32,966 nt of DNA. It comes from Elusimicrobiota bacterium. GTDB taxonomy: Bacteria; Elusimicrobiota; Elusimicrobia; UBA1565; UBA9628. The notes beneath the pieces were generated by a model. The model was not told the DNA's origin and did no database searches. It saw only the letters and a list, made by a program, of their open reading frames with translations. Shown piece by piece: positions 6,507 to 15,762 of the stretch. Each line of letters opens with the position of its first letter. Positions within the stretch are counted from its first letter, which is position 1. The position numbers were made by a program, and so were the translations under genes. Where the stretch lies: positions 1 through 32,966 of the forward strand of contig JACRNU010000005.1 in assembly GCA_016234805.1 (NCBI GenBank), given 5' to 3'.

Positions 6507-8011
6507 AGGGCTGTTCCTTCTTTCTCTCGTTGCTTCTCTTTCACGAACTCCATGATCCCCCGATAAACCCCTTCCACGACCTTCTTCCTGAAGGATTTCG
6601 AGCCAAGCCTGGCCTCGTCTTTGCGATGCGAGAGGTAGGCCATCTCCAGGAGCACCGCGGGCGCGTCCGTGCCGCGCAGGACGTAGAAGCCCGCCTGCTT
6701 GACCCCCCGGTCCGCGACATCGAGCCGTTTGCCCAGGTTCTTGCCGAGGACCGCGGCGAACCGCGCCGCCTCGTTCATGAACTCGGTCCGGCTCATCGCG
6801 CGCAGGATGATCTCGGCCTCCTCCTCCTCGACGGACTTGCCCTCGAGCTCCAGGACCGAGTTCTCCAGGTCGGTCAGCCGCGCGGCGTCCGGGTCGGACG
6901 CTTTCTCGGAGAGGAAGTAGATCTCGAAGCCATTGTCGATCTTCTTGGGCGAGGAGTTGCAATGGATGGAGATGAAGAGGTCGGCTCCGAACTCGTTGGC
7001 GGCTTGGGACCGCTCCGCGAGGGGCACGAAGCGGTCCTCCCTGCGGGTCATGAGGACCTCGAGGGAGTCCTCTTCCTCAAGCCTCCGCGCGAGCGCCTGG
7101 GACACGGCCAGGACCACATCCTTCTCCAGGGTCCCCTTCCTGCCCACCGCCCCGGAGTCTTTTCCCCCATGTCCCGGGTCGATGACGATGTGGAATCTGC
7201 GCTTCTCCCTGCTCTCGCGGGCCGCGGCCTTGGCAGGGGCCACGCCCCCCGAAGGCGCGGGCCGTCCTCCGCTCGCCGGAGGGGGCTCGTCGCCGCTATA
7301 GACGTCCACGATCAGCCGGCGCGGGTCCTTGATCTCGCCGGCCTTCCAATTCAAGCCATCCCCGGCGAACCTGACGGAGATCCTGGCCAGGCCGGCCTCC
7401 TGAGCAAGGCTCACGGACGCCACGCGGCCGTCGTCCACGCGCTCGGACCGGGCCGCTCCGACCACGCCCCTGAGGACGACGAGGTCCATCCCGCCGACGC
7501 CGCGGTCGGAGCCCTTGTAGACGAGGCCCTCCTCCAGCTCCACCACGAGGCGGGTGTGCCTCCCGTGGGTCGACCACCGCATCGGCCCCACGGTCGAAAC
7601 CTTTTCGACGGAAAGAACCTTCCCGCCGTCGAGGTCCGCGCGCAGCCCCGTCCAGGCCGAGAACTCCTTCGTGGACAAGAGCCCCGCGGGCATGAACGCC
7701 TCCGTGCCCTTGAGGATCACTTGCGCCCCGAGGGGGATGCGCTTGCCGTCCAGGACAGCGGTATCGGACCCCACCATGAGCTCGAGCTGCCTTCCCCGCA
7801 GGCTCAGCTTCAGCCGGCCGGAGACCGGGAACCAATAGACCTGGGCCCCGTACACGGACCCCACGTCCTTGGCGCTGAGATAGACGGTCTTGCCCACCCG
7901 ATACTCCTCCGCCGTGCCTTTGTAGCGGCCGTCCGAAACGACTTCCATCGCGCCCCCCCAGGGAGGGGACGACGCGGACAGGAGCAACGACAGGAGGATG
8001 GCGAGCCTCAT
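6503..8011 (-). CDS. Periplasmic N-acetylmuramoyl-L-alanine amidase (Amidase_3)
   Basis: The product is 502 residues. A signal peptide covers about 1-20. Residues 25-135 resemble a copper-amine-oxidase N1-like / stalk domain, 140-240 look like an AMIN-type beta domain (RLVVELEEGLVYKG, ARISVRFAGDGLNW), then comes a Pro/Ala-rich linker (243-270) and the zinc amidase domain. Amidase_3 landmarks are all present: VIDPGHGGKDSGAVG (His281), Glu296 in GTLEKDV, FISIHCNSS (His350) and the catalytic Glu456 in VLLEMAYLSH. The enzyme cleaves the bond between MurNAc and the stem peptide. AMIN domains usually target septal or lateral wall. ATG 8011 overlaps the RNase E/G stop as ATGA. The stop overlaps murI as ATGA. 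Confidence 0.92.
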   Translation of the reverse strand: MRLAILLSLLLSASSPPWGGAMEVVSDGRYKGTAEEYRVGKTVYLSAKDVGSVYGAQVYWFPVSGRLKLSLRGRQLELMVGSDTAVLDGKRIPLGAQVILKGTEAFMPAGLLSTKEFSAWTGLRADLDGGKVLSVEKVSTVGPMRWSTHGRHTRLVVELEEGLVYKGSDRGVGGMDLVVLRGVVGAARSERVDDGRVASVSLAQEAGLARISVRFAGDGLNWKAGEIKDPRRLIVDVYSGDEPPPASGGRPAPSGGVAPAKAAARESREKRRFHIVIDPGHGGKDSGAVGRKGTLEKDVVLAVSQALARRLEEEDSLEVLMTRREDRFVPLAERSQAANEFGADLFISIHCNSSPKKIDNGFEIYFLSEKASDPDAARLTDLENSVLELEGKSVEEEEAEIILRAMSRTEFMNEAARFAAVLGKNLGKRLDVADRGVKQAGFYVLRGTDAPAVLLEMAYLSHRKDEARLGSKSFRKKVVEGVYRGIMEFVKEKQREKEGTAL

Positions 8012-10101
8012 TCCAGGAAGATGCGGTAATCCTCCCACCGCAGCTGGGGGTCGTTCTGGATCTTCACCGAGCGCGCCACGTTCTTCTCGATCTTGGCCTG
8101 CTGGGCCCTCATCAGGTCGCCGAGGGCCGGGTGCAGGACGAGCCGGATCTGGCCGCCCGGCCTTCCCGCCGTCATCTCCCGCACCTCGCGCTGGATGCGG
8201 ATGCGCAGGGTCTCGCTGGACAACACGTGCCCCGTACCCATGCACTGCGGACACTCGTCGGTGATGAGGCTCAGGGTCGACTCGCGCTTGCGCTCGCGTG
8301 TCATCTCGATCAAGCCCAGCCGGGTGATGGGCAGGATGCGGATCTTGGCTCGGTCGCGCTTGACCGCTGCCGCGAAGGCCTCCATGACCTTGTTGCGGTT
8401 GGAGGCCTTGCGCATATCGATGAAGTCCACCACCACGATGCCCCCGATGTTGCGGAGCCTCAGCTGGTGGGCGACCTCGACTGCGGCCTCGATATTGGTC
8501 TGGGTGACCGTCTCCTCCTGGGACTTCGAGCCCGTGAAGCGCCCCGTGTTCACGTCGATGGCGCAGAGGGACTCGGCCTCCTGGATGATGATGGACCCGC
8601 CGTTGGGGAGGACCACCTTCGTCTCGCGGAGCCGTTCGATCTCCGGTTCGATCTCGAACGCCTTGAAGATCGGGGTCTTGTTCTCGTAGAGCCGGACCTT
8701 GCCGGCCAGGTCGGGCGCGAACCCGTTGACGAAGTCGAGGACGTTCTTGTAGGCCTCCTTGCTGTCGATGAGGTACACGTAGACCTCTTCCGACAGGATG
8801 TCCCGCGCGACCTGAAGATTGAGGTCGAGGTCCTCGTGCAGCATGACGGGAGCGGCTTGGGAGTCGTGCTTGGCCTGGATGGCGTTCCAGGTCGTCACCA
8901 GATACTTCACCTCCCGCTCGAGGTCCTTGGCGCCGGCGCCCTCAGCCTCGGTCCGCACGACCAGTCCGCGGCCGCCGAGGTGCTCGGCCACGAGCTTGTC
9001 CACGATGCCGGAGAGCCGGTCGCGCTCGCCGGGCTCCTGAATGTTCTTCGAGATCCCCACGTATTTCTGGTAGGGGGTGAAGACGAGGAATCGGCCAGGG
9101 AGGGACACGTCCATCGTGACCTTCGCCCCCTTGGTGCCGATGGCCTCCTTGGCGACCTGGACCACGACCTCCTGCCCCTTCTTGAGGATCTGGTCGATCG
9201 GCGCCCCGCGTCCGCCCAGGACGTCGGAGATGTAGAGGTAGGCGTTCTTTTCGAACCCGATGTTCACGAAGGCTGAGGAGATGCCGGGGAGCACGTTCTC
9301 AACGATGCCTTTGTAGATGTTGCCGACGATGCTCTCCGCGCTGCGGCGCTCCCAGAGGAGCTCCGCGATGCGGCCGTCCTCGAGGATCGCGATCCTGGTC
9401 TCTTCGAAGCTGGCGTTCGAGAGGACCTCTGTCTTGACCGGCCTGCGGCCGGCAGGAATCCGGGCCGCGGAAGCGCCCTGCTCGGCGGAAGACCCCCCGC
9501 GGCGGTTGGACCCGTTGTCCTGGTGCCCGCCGCGATGCTCTCCCCCATGCCCGCGTCCGTGCGGATGCTGGCCGCCGCCGTGTTGGCCGTGCTGCCCGCC
9601 TTGGCCGCGTCCCCCGCTCTGGCCGCCGGCCTGGGGTCCGCCGCCCCCCCCTCGGCCGCCCCTGCCGCGCCTGCGGCGAGACCCGTGCCTGCCTGGACGC
9701 CCCTGTTCCTGGGGCCGAACCCCGCCTTGGGGCCCTTCCCCACCCGTCAGCGGAGCCGCCGGGGACTGATTCTGGGACCCTTCGCCGCTTGGACCCGGTT
9801 CGCGGCCGGGAGCATCTCCCTCGGGTCCGTCCACCCCGCCCTCATCGGCGAAAGTCTCCTCGCCCGGGCCGTCATCCTCCTCTCTTCCTGGGACGTCCTC
9901 CGTCCCGCCCTCGTCCGACACTTCGCCGCCGTGTCCTCCCTCGTCGCCGAACGAGTCCTCGGCCGGGCCGTCGCCAGCCGCCGGCAGGTCGGGCCGCTCC
10001 ACGACAGGCTCGAACGCCTGTTCCGGAACCGCCGCCTCGGCGCTCCCGGCCCCGGCGTCCTCCGTCTCCTTCCTCTCCAAGTCCTTCTCTTGCGGATCCA
10101 T
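8008..10101 (-). CDS. rng: Ribonuclease E/G with a long disordered N-terminus
   Basis: The product is 697 residues. The first ~125 are acidic and disordered, and 126-205 are Gly/Arg/His/Gln-rich (RRRRGRGGRGGGGG, then GGQHGQHGGGQHPHG). The catalytic half starts at about 222: an S1-like segment with IVGNIYKGIVENVLPGISSAFVNIG, then the DNase I-like core with CAIDVNTG (Asp516) and VVVDFIDM (Asp559), and the zinc-link CPQC (Cys617, Cys620). The spacings 516-559 (43) and 516-617 (101) equal those of E. coli RNase E Asp303, Asp346 and Cys404. It cuts single-stranded RNA in decay and rRNA maturation. It is nearer RNase G in lacking a C-terminal scaffold. ATG 10101 has AAGGAG; rodA ends 16 bp upstream. 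Confidence 0.93.
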   Translation of the reverse strand: MDPQEKDLERKETEDAGAGSAEAAVPEQAFEPVVERPDLPAAGDGPAEDSFGDEGGHGGEVSDEGGTEDVPGREEDDGPGEETFADEGGVDGPEGDAPGREPGPSGEGSQNQSPAAPLTGGEGPQGGVRPQEQGRPGRHGSRRRRGRGGRGGGGGPQAGGQSGGRGQGGQHGQHGGGQHPHGRGHGGEHRGGHQDNGSNRRGGSSAEQGASAARIPAGRRPVKTEVLSNASFEETRIAILEDGRIAELLWERRSAESIVGNIYKGIVENVLPGISSAFVNIGFEKNAYLYISDVLGGRGAPIDQILKKGQEVVVQVAKEAIGTKGAKVTMDVSLPGRFLVFTPYQKYVGISKNIQEPGERDRLSGIVDKLVAEHLGGRGLVVRTEAEGAGAKDLEREVKYLVTTWNAIQAKHDSQAAPVMLHEDLDLNLQVARDILSEEVYVYLIDSKEAYKNVLDFVNGFAPDLAGKVRLYENKTPIFKAFEIEPEIERLRETKVVLPNGGSIIIQEAESLCAIDVNTGRFTGSKSQEETVTQTNIEAAVEVAHQLRLRNIGGIVVVDFIDMRKASNRNKVMEAFAAAVKRDRAKIRILPITRLGLIEMTRERKRESTLSLITDECPQCMGTGHVLSSETLRIRIQREVREMTAGRPGGQIRLVLHPALGDLMRAQQAKIEKNVARSVKIQNDPQLRWEDYRIFLE

Positions 10102-10117
10102 GGGAAATCTCCTTAGC

Positions 10118-11449
10118 CTAAAGGAACGAATATCGGTGCGAGTGGACGTTGGTCGCGATCCCAAGCGCCCACATCGTCACCGCAAGGCTCGATCCTCCGT
10201 ACGACACCAACGGCAGGGGGACCCCGGCCACGGGCACCACCCCCAGGCACATCCCGACATTGAGCGAAAGATGAAAGGCGAACATCGAAGCCAAGCCGCT
10301 CGCCACCAGGCTTCCGTAACGGTCCCGGGAGAGCTTCGCGATCTCGATGAGCCGCCAGATCATCAGCATGTAGAGCCCCAGCACCCCCATCGCGCCCATG
10401 AAGCCCATCTCTTCGCCGATGACGGCGTAAATGAAGTCCGTATGCCGTTCCGGCAGGAAGCCCAGACGCGACTGCGTCCCGGAGAACAAACCCTTCCCCC
10501 ACAACCCGCCCGACCCGATCGCGATGACGGATTGGTGGACGTTGTAGGAAGCGCCCTGGATGTCGGTCTCCGGGGAGAGGAACGCCACGAACCTGTTGCG
10601 CTGATAGCCCTTGAGCTGCTTGTTGACCATGATCCCCGACACGAGCCCGGCCATGAGGATGCCCGCCGCGACGATGAAGTATCCCGCCCGCGGCCGCAGC
10701 CGCATCATCAATGTGAGCCACCATGCCAGCGCGGCCAGCCCCGCGATGCCGAGGAGCACCAGCGCGGTGGTCCAGCCCAGGCGGCCGGTTTCCATGATGG
10801 CCCTGGCCAATGTTCCCGCGGCCGCGTCTGGGAAATGCACCTGGCACAAGACGTACGTCAAGGGAAAGGCCATCGTCATCGAGCCATAGCCCACCAGCAT
10901 CACCAGATGCTCCATGCTCGCCCCGGCGCAGAACAGCATCCCGATGAGCACCGGGAAGAAGGTCAGCGAGGAGGCGAAATCCGGCTGCAGCAGGATCAGG
11001 ACCATCACCGCGCCCACCAGGGCCAGGGCTCCGCCGATGGTCGAGAGCTCCGTGATCCTGCGGCCGCGCCAATCCAGGAAGCTCGCCAGGGTCAGGATGA
11101 CCCCGATGCGGGCAAGCTCCATGGGCTGGAAGCTGATGAACGACAGTTCGAACCACGAACGGTGCCCCCGCCGCACCGTTCCCGTGAAGAGTACCACGAC
11201 CATCACCCCGACAATCAAGGCGTAGATGATCCGCGATTGGTCCTGGAAGATCTGATAGTTGAACCCGAATCCGAACAGGAAGAAAGCGATGCCGATGGTC
11301 AGGGCCAGGAAATGCCTTTGCAGGATCCCATGGTAGCCTGGGAGATGGCTCGCGGCCGAGAGGAGCGCGATGGTCCCCACGACGACCAGCCCGGAAGCCG
11401 CCAGGGCCAGCGTCCAGTCCATCCTCCCCCTCGCCGGGACTCCCAACAT
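10118..11449 (-). CDS. rodA: Rod shape-determining glycosyltransferase RodA
   Basis: The product is 443 residues, longer than the ~370 of E. coli RodA. RodA is the SEDS-family polymerase that makes glycan strands during elongation with its partner PBP2. The sequence is a polytopic membrane protein of about 10 helices. Diagnostic stretches are the extracellular loop FLSPETDIQGASYNVHQSVIAIGSGGLWGKG, FLPERHTDFIYAVIGEE and the C-terminal VPLPLVSYGGSS. The extra length lies mostly in the middle, where about 60 additional residues with hydrophobic helices (around AIMETGRLGWTTALVLLGI) precede the loop. ATG 11449 has a GAGGAGG site and overlaps the PBP2 stop by one base (TGATG). ATG 11422 is a weaker alternative. 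mrdB is the synonym. Confidence 0.95.
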   Translation of the reverse strand: MLGVPARGRMDWTLALAASGLVVVGTIALLSAASHLPGYHGILQRHFLALTIGIAFFLFGFGFNYQIFQDQSRIIYALIVGVMVVVLFTGTVRRGHRSWFELSFISFQPMELARIGVILTLASFLDWRGRRITELSTIGGALALVGAVMVLILLQPDFASSLTFFPVLIGMLFCAGASMEHLVMLVGYGSMTMAFPLTYVLCQVHFPDAAAGTLARAIMETGRLGWTTALVLLGIAGLAALAWWLTLMMRLRPRAGYFIVAAGILMAGLVSGIMVNKQLKGYQRNRFVAFLSPETDIQGASYNVHQSVIAIGSGGLWGKGLFSGTQSRLGFLPERHTDFIYAVIGEEMGFMGAMGVLGLYMLMIWRLIEIAKLSRDRYGSLVASGLASMFAFHLSLNVGMCLGVVPVAGVPLPLVSYGGSSLAVTMWALGIATNVHSHRYSFL

Positions 11450-13299
11450 CAGAGCCTCCTCATCGGCACGGCCGACGCGCCGGCGCCCTGGCCGGGGAGG
11501 CCGTCCGCCGGGCTTGGAAGCGTCGGGGATCCGGCCGGAGCCGCGGGCTTGTTCGGGGCGGGCATGCCGAAAGCGGCCAGCATCATGCTCCGCGCGATGG
11601 GGCCGGCGGCGGAACTCCCGTGCTCGCCGTTCTCGACGATCACCGCGATCGCGATGCTGGGCACCTCGCCCGGCCGCGCCGCGAAGCTGACGAACCACGC
11701 GTGGTCCTTGCCGGGATTCTGCGCGGTCCCGGTCTTCCCGTAGACCTCCAGGCCCGGGATGAAGGCGGGCCGGCCGGTGCCGGAGGACACCACCAGGCGC
11801 ATGGCTTCGTGAAGGTCCCGCCAGGTGGACTCCTTCATCGTCACGGATCCGATCTGCTCGGGCTTCTGGCGGTATTCCGCCCTGCCGCCGGAATACTCGA
11901 TCCTGTTCGTGAAATGGGGCCGCCACAGCACGCCGCGGCTGGCTACGGCCGCGGTCACCACCGCCATCTGGATGGGAGTCACGAGCATCTCTCCCTGGCC
12001 GATGGCCAGGTTGGCGGTGTCCCCGTCGTACCAGGGCCGGGAGCCCTTGGCCTTCGGGCCGAACAGGTTCCCCCGCCTCTCCCCCTTGAGGGCGATGTTC
12101 GTCTTGGCGCCCAGGCCGAACATCGCGGAGTACTTCTCGATCACGGGCCCGCCGGTCTTCAGCCCCATCCGATAAAAATAGACATCGCACGAGTTCGTCA
12201 GGCCCGGGAACCAGCTCATGGTCCTATGCCCCTTGGATTCCCAGCAGAGGAACACCCGGTTGCCGATCTCGGTGTGGCCGGGGCAGTACACCGTCTCGGC
12301 GTTGGTGAAGCGGCCCGCGTCGAGCCCAGCGGCCCCGACGATGATCTTGAAAATCGAGCCCGGGGGATAGGTTCCCGAGATGGCCCGGTTGAACTCCGGC
12401 AGTTCCTGCGTGGTGCGCTTGACGACCTCGGGATCCGAGGACAGGAAGTCGTTGGGGTCGAAGTCCGGGGCCGAGGACAGGGCCAGGATGTCCCCGGTCC
12501 TGGGGTCGAGCGCCACGGCCGCGCCGCGGCCGGTCAAGGACGCGCGCAGGCCGTCGTCCGCGGCCTTCTGCACGCTCGCGTCCAGGGTCAGGTGCACGTT
12601 GCTGCCGGGCTGCCATGGGATGCGATCGAGGACGCCCTTGAGCCTCCCCCGGGCATCCACCTCCATCACGATGCCGCCGTCCCTGCCGCGAAGCTCGGCC
12701 TCGAAGACGCGTTCCAGTCCCATCTTGCCGATGCGCGACTCGATCCGATACCCAACCTCCTTGAGCTGCGTCCAGCTGTGCTGGTCCATGCGCCCCATGT
12801 ACCCCAGGAGGTGGCTCGCGACCCGGCCGAACGGGTACCTGCGCCGCGCCTCCACCACGAGGTCGATGCCGGGGTAGAGGGTTTTGAGCTCAGAGAGGCG
12901 GAACATGGTCCTGGTCGGAAGGTTCTCCGCGAGCCGCACGGCGCTCTCCTCGCGCACGGCCTGCAGGAGCCTGTCCTGCAGGCCCTTGCGGTCGACGTTG
13001 AGATGCTTGGCCAGCTCGTCGGCCAGGACCGCCAGATCCGACGCCGTCTGCCCTTTCGGGGGAAGGAAGATCAGCGAGAAGGCCGGCTCGTTGGTGGCCA
13101 GCACGACGCCGTTGCGGTCATAGAACCTTCCACGGGGGGCGGCCTGGAAGATCGTCTGCGTGCGGTTGCGCTCCGCGGCCAGCGCGTACTCCGCGCGCTG
13201 GACGACCTGGAGCTGGACGATCCTGGCTCCCAGCCCTCCGCCGCAGCAGAGGTAGATGGCCAGCCACAGCAGATTGATCCTGTCCTGCAGCGGCCCCAT
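11449..13299 (-). CDS. mrdA: Penicillin-binding protein 2 (elongation transpeptidase)
   Basis: The product is 616 residues. One N-terminal membrane helix (about 8-30) anchors the protein. The PBP dimerisation/pedestal region opens at PRGRFYDRNGVVLATN. The transpeptidase domain carries SxxK at 315-318 (SIFK), SxN-type SCD at 370-372 (as in E. coli PBP2) and KTG at 522-524 (YGKTGTAQNPG). It cross-links new glycan made by RodA, its next neighbour. The last ~40 residues are a Pro/Ala/Gly-rich tail. The start ATG at 13299 follows GGAAGG by about 10 bases; an in-frame TTG near 13324 is a weaker option. It lies 41 bp after mreD. Confidence 0.94.
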   Translation of the reverse strand: MGPLQDRINLLWLAIYLCCGGGLGARIVQLQVVQRAEYALAAERNRTQTIFQAAPRGRFYDRNGVVLATNEPAFSLIFLPPKGQTASDLAVLADELAKHLNVDRKGLQDRLLQAVREESAVRLAENLPTRTMFRLSELKTLYPGIDLVVEARRRYPFGRVASHLLGYMGRMDQHSWTQLKEVGYRIESRIGKMGLERVFEAELRGRDGGIVMEVDARGRLKGVLDRIPWQPGSNVHLTLDASVQKAADDGLRASLTGRGAAVALDPRTGDILALSSAPDFDPNDFLSSDPEVVKRTTQELPEFNRAISGTYPPGSIFKIIVGAAGLDAGRFTNAETVYCPGHTEIGNRVFLCWESKGHRTMSWFPGLTNSCDVYFYRMGLKTGGPVIEKYSAMFGLGAKTNIALKGERRGNLFGPKAKGSRPWYDGDTANLAIGQGEMLVTPIQMAVVTAAVASRGVLWRPHFTNRIEYSGGRAEYRQKPEQIGSVTMKESTWRDLHEAMRLVVSSGTGRPAFIPGLEVYGKTGTAQNPGKDHAWFVSFAARPGEVPSIAIAVIVENGEHGSSAAGPIARSMMLAAFGMPAPNKPAAPAGSPTLPSPADGLPGQGAGASAVPMRRL

Positions 13300-13340
13300 C
13301 CTCGAGGACCTTCCGTTAGACAACCGTTTCCCCCATATCG

Positions 13341-13820
13341 TCAGGATTCGACCGCGACGTCCCAGACCCAGAACAGCAGCGGCGCCAGGACGCAGTTGAG
13401 GACCGGGGCGAGGAGGAACATCCCCCAGCCAGGCCAGGTGAAAGACTTCGTGAAGATCAGGCCCAGCAGGCCCGTGAACAGGAAGAAGCCCCAGGTGCCG
13501 GCCGCAAGGATGACGCTCTGCGGCGCGAGGCTCGAAACGTCGACCTGGCGCCGGATGTTTCCTGCCAGATAGCCCGACAGGGTCAACGCCAGGGACGCGG
13601 CCCCCATGAGGTGGAGCGCGTAGACGTCGAGCACGAGCCCCCAAGCGAAGCCGAAGCTCATCGCCGGGACGGGACCGCGCCGCGCCGCCACTACGAAAGT
13701 GAGGACGAGCAGGAGCTGGGGGGCGACGCCCCAGAACGACAGGTAGGTGGTCCACCACCAATGGCCCAGGGCTCCTAGGAGGAAGAGGGCCGTCATGCGG
13801 AAGTAGGTCAAGCCCCTCAT
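13341..13820 (-). CDS. mreD: Rod shape-determining protein MreD
   Basis: The product is 159 residues, a typical MreD size, and almost wholly hydrophobic with about five to six membrane helices. Sequence identity in this family is low, so the call rests on the position between mreC and the PBP2 gene, on size and topology, and on the GFAWGLVLDVYALHLMGA segment, which fits the MreD G-x-x-x-G-L-x-x-D pattern. MreD is a membrane part of the elongasome. ATG 13820 overlaps the mreC stop as ATGA; a second ATG at 13796 is possible. Confidence 0.88.
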   Translation of the reverse strand: MRGLTYFRMTALFLLGALGHWWWTTYLSFWGVAPQLLLVLTFVVAARRGPVPAMSFGFAWGLVLDVYALHLMGAASLALTLSGYLAGNIRRQVDVSSLAPQSVILAAGTWGFFLFTGLLGLIFTKSFTWPGWGMFLLAPVLNCVLAPLLFWVWDVAVES

Positions 13821-14635
13821 TTGAGGATCATCACTTCCTTGACCGAGGCCGGGTCGAACACGGGCCGCACCTCGGCCGATTGGAACGCCAGGAAGGGGTC
13901 GCGGGCATAGCCCTTGGCCACACGGCCGATCAGGAGTCCCGGAGGGAAGGTCGCGCTCGTCGCTGAAGTCAGGACCTCGTCTCCCGGCATGACGGTCGCT
14001 TCCGAGTGCAGATAGTTCATCCTCAACCGCTCGGACCCCTGGCCCTGGACGAGCCCTTCCACGGTCCCGGAGGACAGGCACGCGGCCACCGAGGAGAACT
14101 CGTCCGTCACCAACAGCACCTTCGCGGTCCGCTCGGAGACCTCCGCGATGCGGCCGAGGACCACGACCTTGCCTCCGGCGTGAGCCAGGACCGCGGCGTT
14201 GAGCGGCACCCCCTCGCGGGTCCCGACATCCACCATCAGGCCATGATACCAGCGCGCGGGGTCCCGCTCCATGACGCGGCCCCAGACTACGGAGCGTCCC
14301 TCCACGGTCTTGAGCCCCAGCCCCGCCGCCAGCCGGGCGTTCTCCGCCTTCAAGGCCTCCATCTCGGCCTTGACCAGCTCCACGCGGGCGATCTCCTCCT
14401 TGAGCGAGCGGTTCTCGATGTCCGCCACGATGAGCTCGCGCGCGCGGGAAGGGACCAGGGAGAGGCGTTCCATCCCCTCAGCCCCGGCGAAGGTCATGGG
14501 CTCGAAGACGTGCGCCACGCACGCGCGGAGACCCCTGATGGGCTTGGCCATCGGCAGGAACATCAGCACGATGGACGCGGCTGAAAGCGATGCGAGAACG
14601 ATGTTGGCTGCTCGGTCTTCCCGATGGGGCTGCAC
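13817..14635 (-). CDS. mreC: Rod shape-determining protein MreC
   Basis: The product is 272 residues. One membrane helix near 10-30 is followed by a coiled coil (about 65-105, IENRSLKEEIARVELVKAEMEALKAENARL) and then the two-barrel beta domain containing WGRVMERDPARWYHGLMVDVGTREGV, VLAHAGGKVVVLGRIAEV and FPPGLLIGRV. MreC forms periplasmic filaments that activate PBP2/RodA. The start is GTG 14635, with AGGGAG 5-6 bases upstream. It lies 70 bp after mreB, the widest gap in this part of the operon, with a hairpin in it. Confidence 0.93.
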   Translation of the reverse strand: MQPHREDRAANIVLASLSAASIVLMFLPMAKPIRGLRACVAHVFEPMTFAGAEGMERLSLVPSRARELIVADIENRSLKEEIARVELVKAEMEALKAENARLAAGLGLKTVEGRSVVWGRVMERDPARWYHGLMVDVGTREGVPLNAAVLAHAGGKVVVLGRIAEVSERTAKVLLVTDEFSSVAACLSSGTVEGLVQGQGSERLRMNYLHSEATVMPGDEVLTSATSATFPPGLLIGRVAKGYARDPFLAFQSAEVRPVFDPASVKEVMILK

Positions 14636-14660
14636 GGTGCTCCCTAATGTTCGGGCCCCG

Positions 14661-14676
14661 CGGCCCTCATGGGCCG
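14661..14676 (-). other. Hairpin between mreB and mreC
   Basis: CGGCCC and GGGCCG flank a 4 base loop in the 70 bp gap after mreB. The region is very GC-rich. There is no U-run, so it is more likely an RNA processing or stability element, or a partial block, than a full terminator. It could let mreB be made in excess over mreC. Confidence 0.35.
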
Positions 14677-14705
14677 TGCGGGACCTGCGGCGGGCAGGCT
14701 GGTTC

Positions 14706-15752
14706 TTAGGTGCGGAAGCGGTAGGACGTGATGAATTCCGGACGCCGGTCCATGCGATCCAGCTCCTCCAGGAACTTCCCCGTCCCCAACGCCACGCAAC
14801 TCAACGGGTCCGCGGCACGGTGCACCGGGAGCTCGGTCTCCTGATGGATGAGGTCCGGCAGACCCCTCAGGAGCGACCCGCCTCCCGCGAGCATGATGCC
14901 GCGGTCCACCAAATCTGCAGCCAGCTCCGCCGGAGTCTCCTCCAGCGTGTTCTTGATCACGTCGAGGATGAGCTGTACCGGTTCCATGAGCGACTGGCGC
15001 ACTTCCTCCGACGTGATGAGCGTCGTCTTCGGCAGGCCGGTGGCTTGGTCCCGGCCCTTGACCTCCATGGTTTTCTCCTCTTTCAGGGGGAAGACGGATC
15101 CGATCTGGATCTTCACGTCCTCGGCGGTCGTCTCCCCGATGAGGAGGTTGTACTTGCGGCGGAAATACATCATGATGGCCTCGTCCATCTCGTCGCCCGC
15201 GACGTCGATGGACTTCGAGACGACGAGGCCTCCCAGCGAGATGACGGCCGTCTCGGTCGTGCCGCCCCCGATGTCAACGATCATGTTGCCGTGGGCCTCG
15301 GAGATGGGCAGGTCCGCGCCGATCGCCGCCGCCATGGGCTCCTCGATCAGGTAGACCTCCCGGGCGCCCGCCTGCTCGGCGGACTCCTGCACGGCCCTGC
15401 GCTCCACCTCGGTGATGCCCGACGGGATGCCGATCACGATCCTGGGGTGCAGCAGGGACCTCCTGTTGTGCACCTTCCGGATGAAATACTTGATCATCGA
15501 CTGCGTGATCTCGAAGTCGGCGATGACCCCGTTGCGCAGCGGCCTGACCGCCACGATGGAGGCGGGGGTCCGCCCCAGCATCCTCTTCGCCTCGGCTCCG
15601 ATGGCCAGGACCCGGCGCGACTCCCGGTCGATGGCCACGACGGATGGCTCCCTGAGCACGATGCCCTGGTTCTTCACGTAGACCAGGGTGTTGGCCGTGC
15701 CAAGGTCGATCCCCATGTCATTGGAGAACAGGCTGAAGAGGAAGTCGAACAT
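14706..15752 (-). CDS. mreB: Actin-like cell-shape protein MreB
   Basis: The product is 348 residues, full length for MreB. Actin-fold nucleotide-binding motifs are present: phosphate 1 [13 protein letters not shown] (14-26), phosphate 2 [20 protein letters not shown], the connecting [14 protein letters not shown] and the adenosine motif [16 protein letters not shown]. An N-terminal amphipathic start ([12 protein letters not shown]) probably attaches it to the membrane. It organises the elongasome with MreC, MreD, RodA and PBP2, all encoded directly downstream. ATG 15752 lies only 10 bp after the rplQ stop, so the shape genes appear to be read through from the alpha operon. Confidence 0.97.
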   Translation of the reverse strand: MFDFLFSLFSNDMGIDLGTANTLVYVKNQGIVLREPSVVAIDRESRRVLAIGAEAKRMLGRTPASIVAVRPLRNGVIADFEITQSMIKYFIRKVHNRRSLLHPRIVIGIPSGITEVERRAVQESAEQAGAREVYLIEEPMAAAIGADLPISEAHGNMIVDIGGGTTETAVISLGGLVVSKSIDVAGDEMDEAIMMYFRRKYNLLIGETTAEDVKIQIGSVFPLKEEKTMEVKGRDQATGLPKTTLITSEEVRQSLMEPVQLILDVIKNTLEETPAELAADLVDRGIMLAGGGSLLRGLPDLIHQETELPVHRAADPLSCVALGTGKFLEELDRMDRRPEFITSYRFRT

Positions 15753-15762
15753 GGGGCCGGTC

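Noticed and set aside
11450-12190. N-terminal extension of the rodA frame into the PBP2 gene
   Set aside because: The extension is out-of-frame PBP2 sequence; GAGGAGG and the TGATG junction fix the start at 11449.
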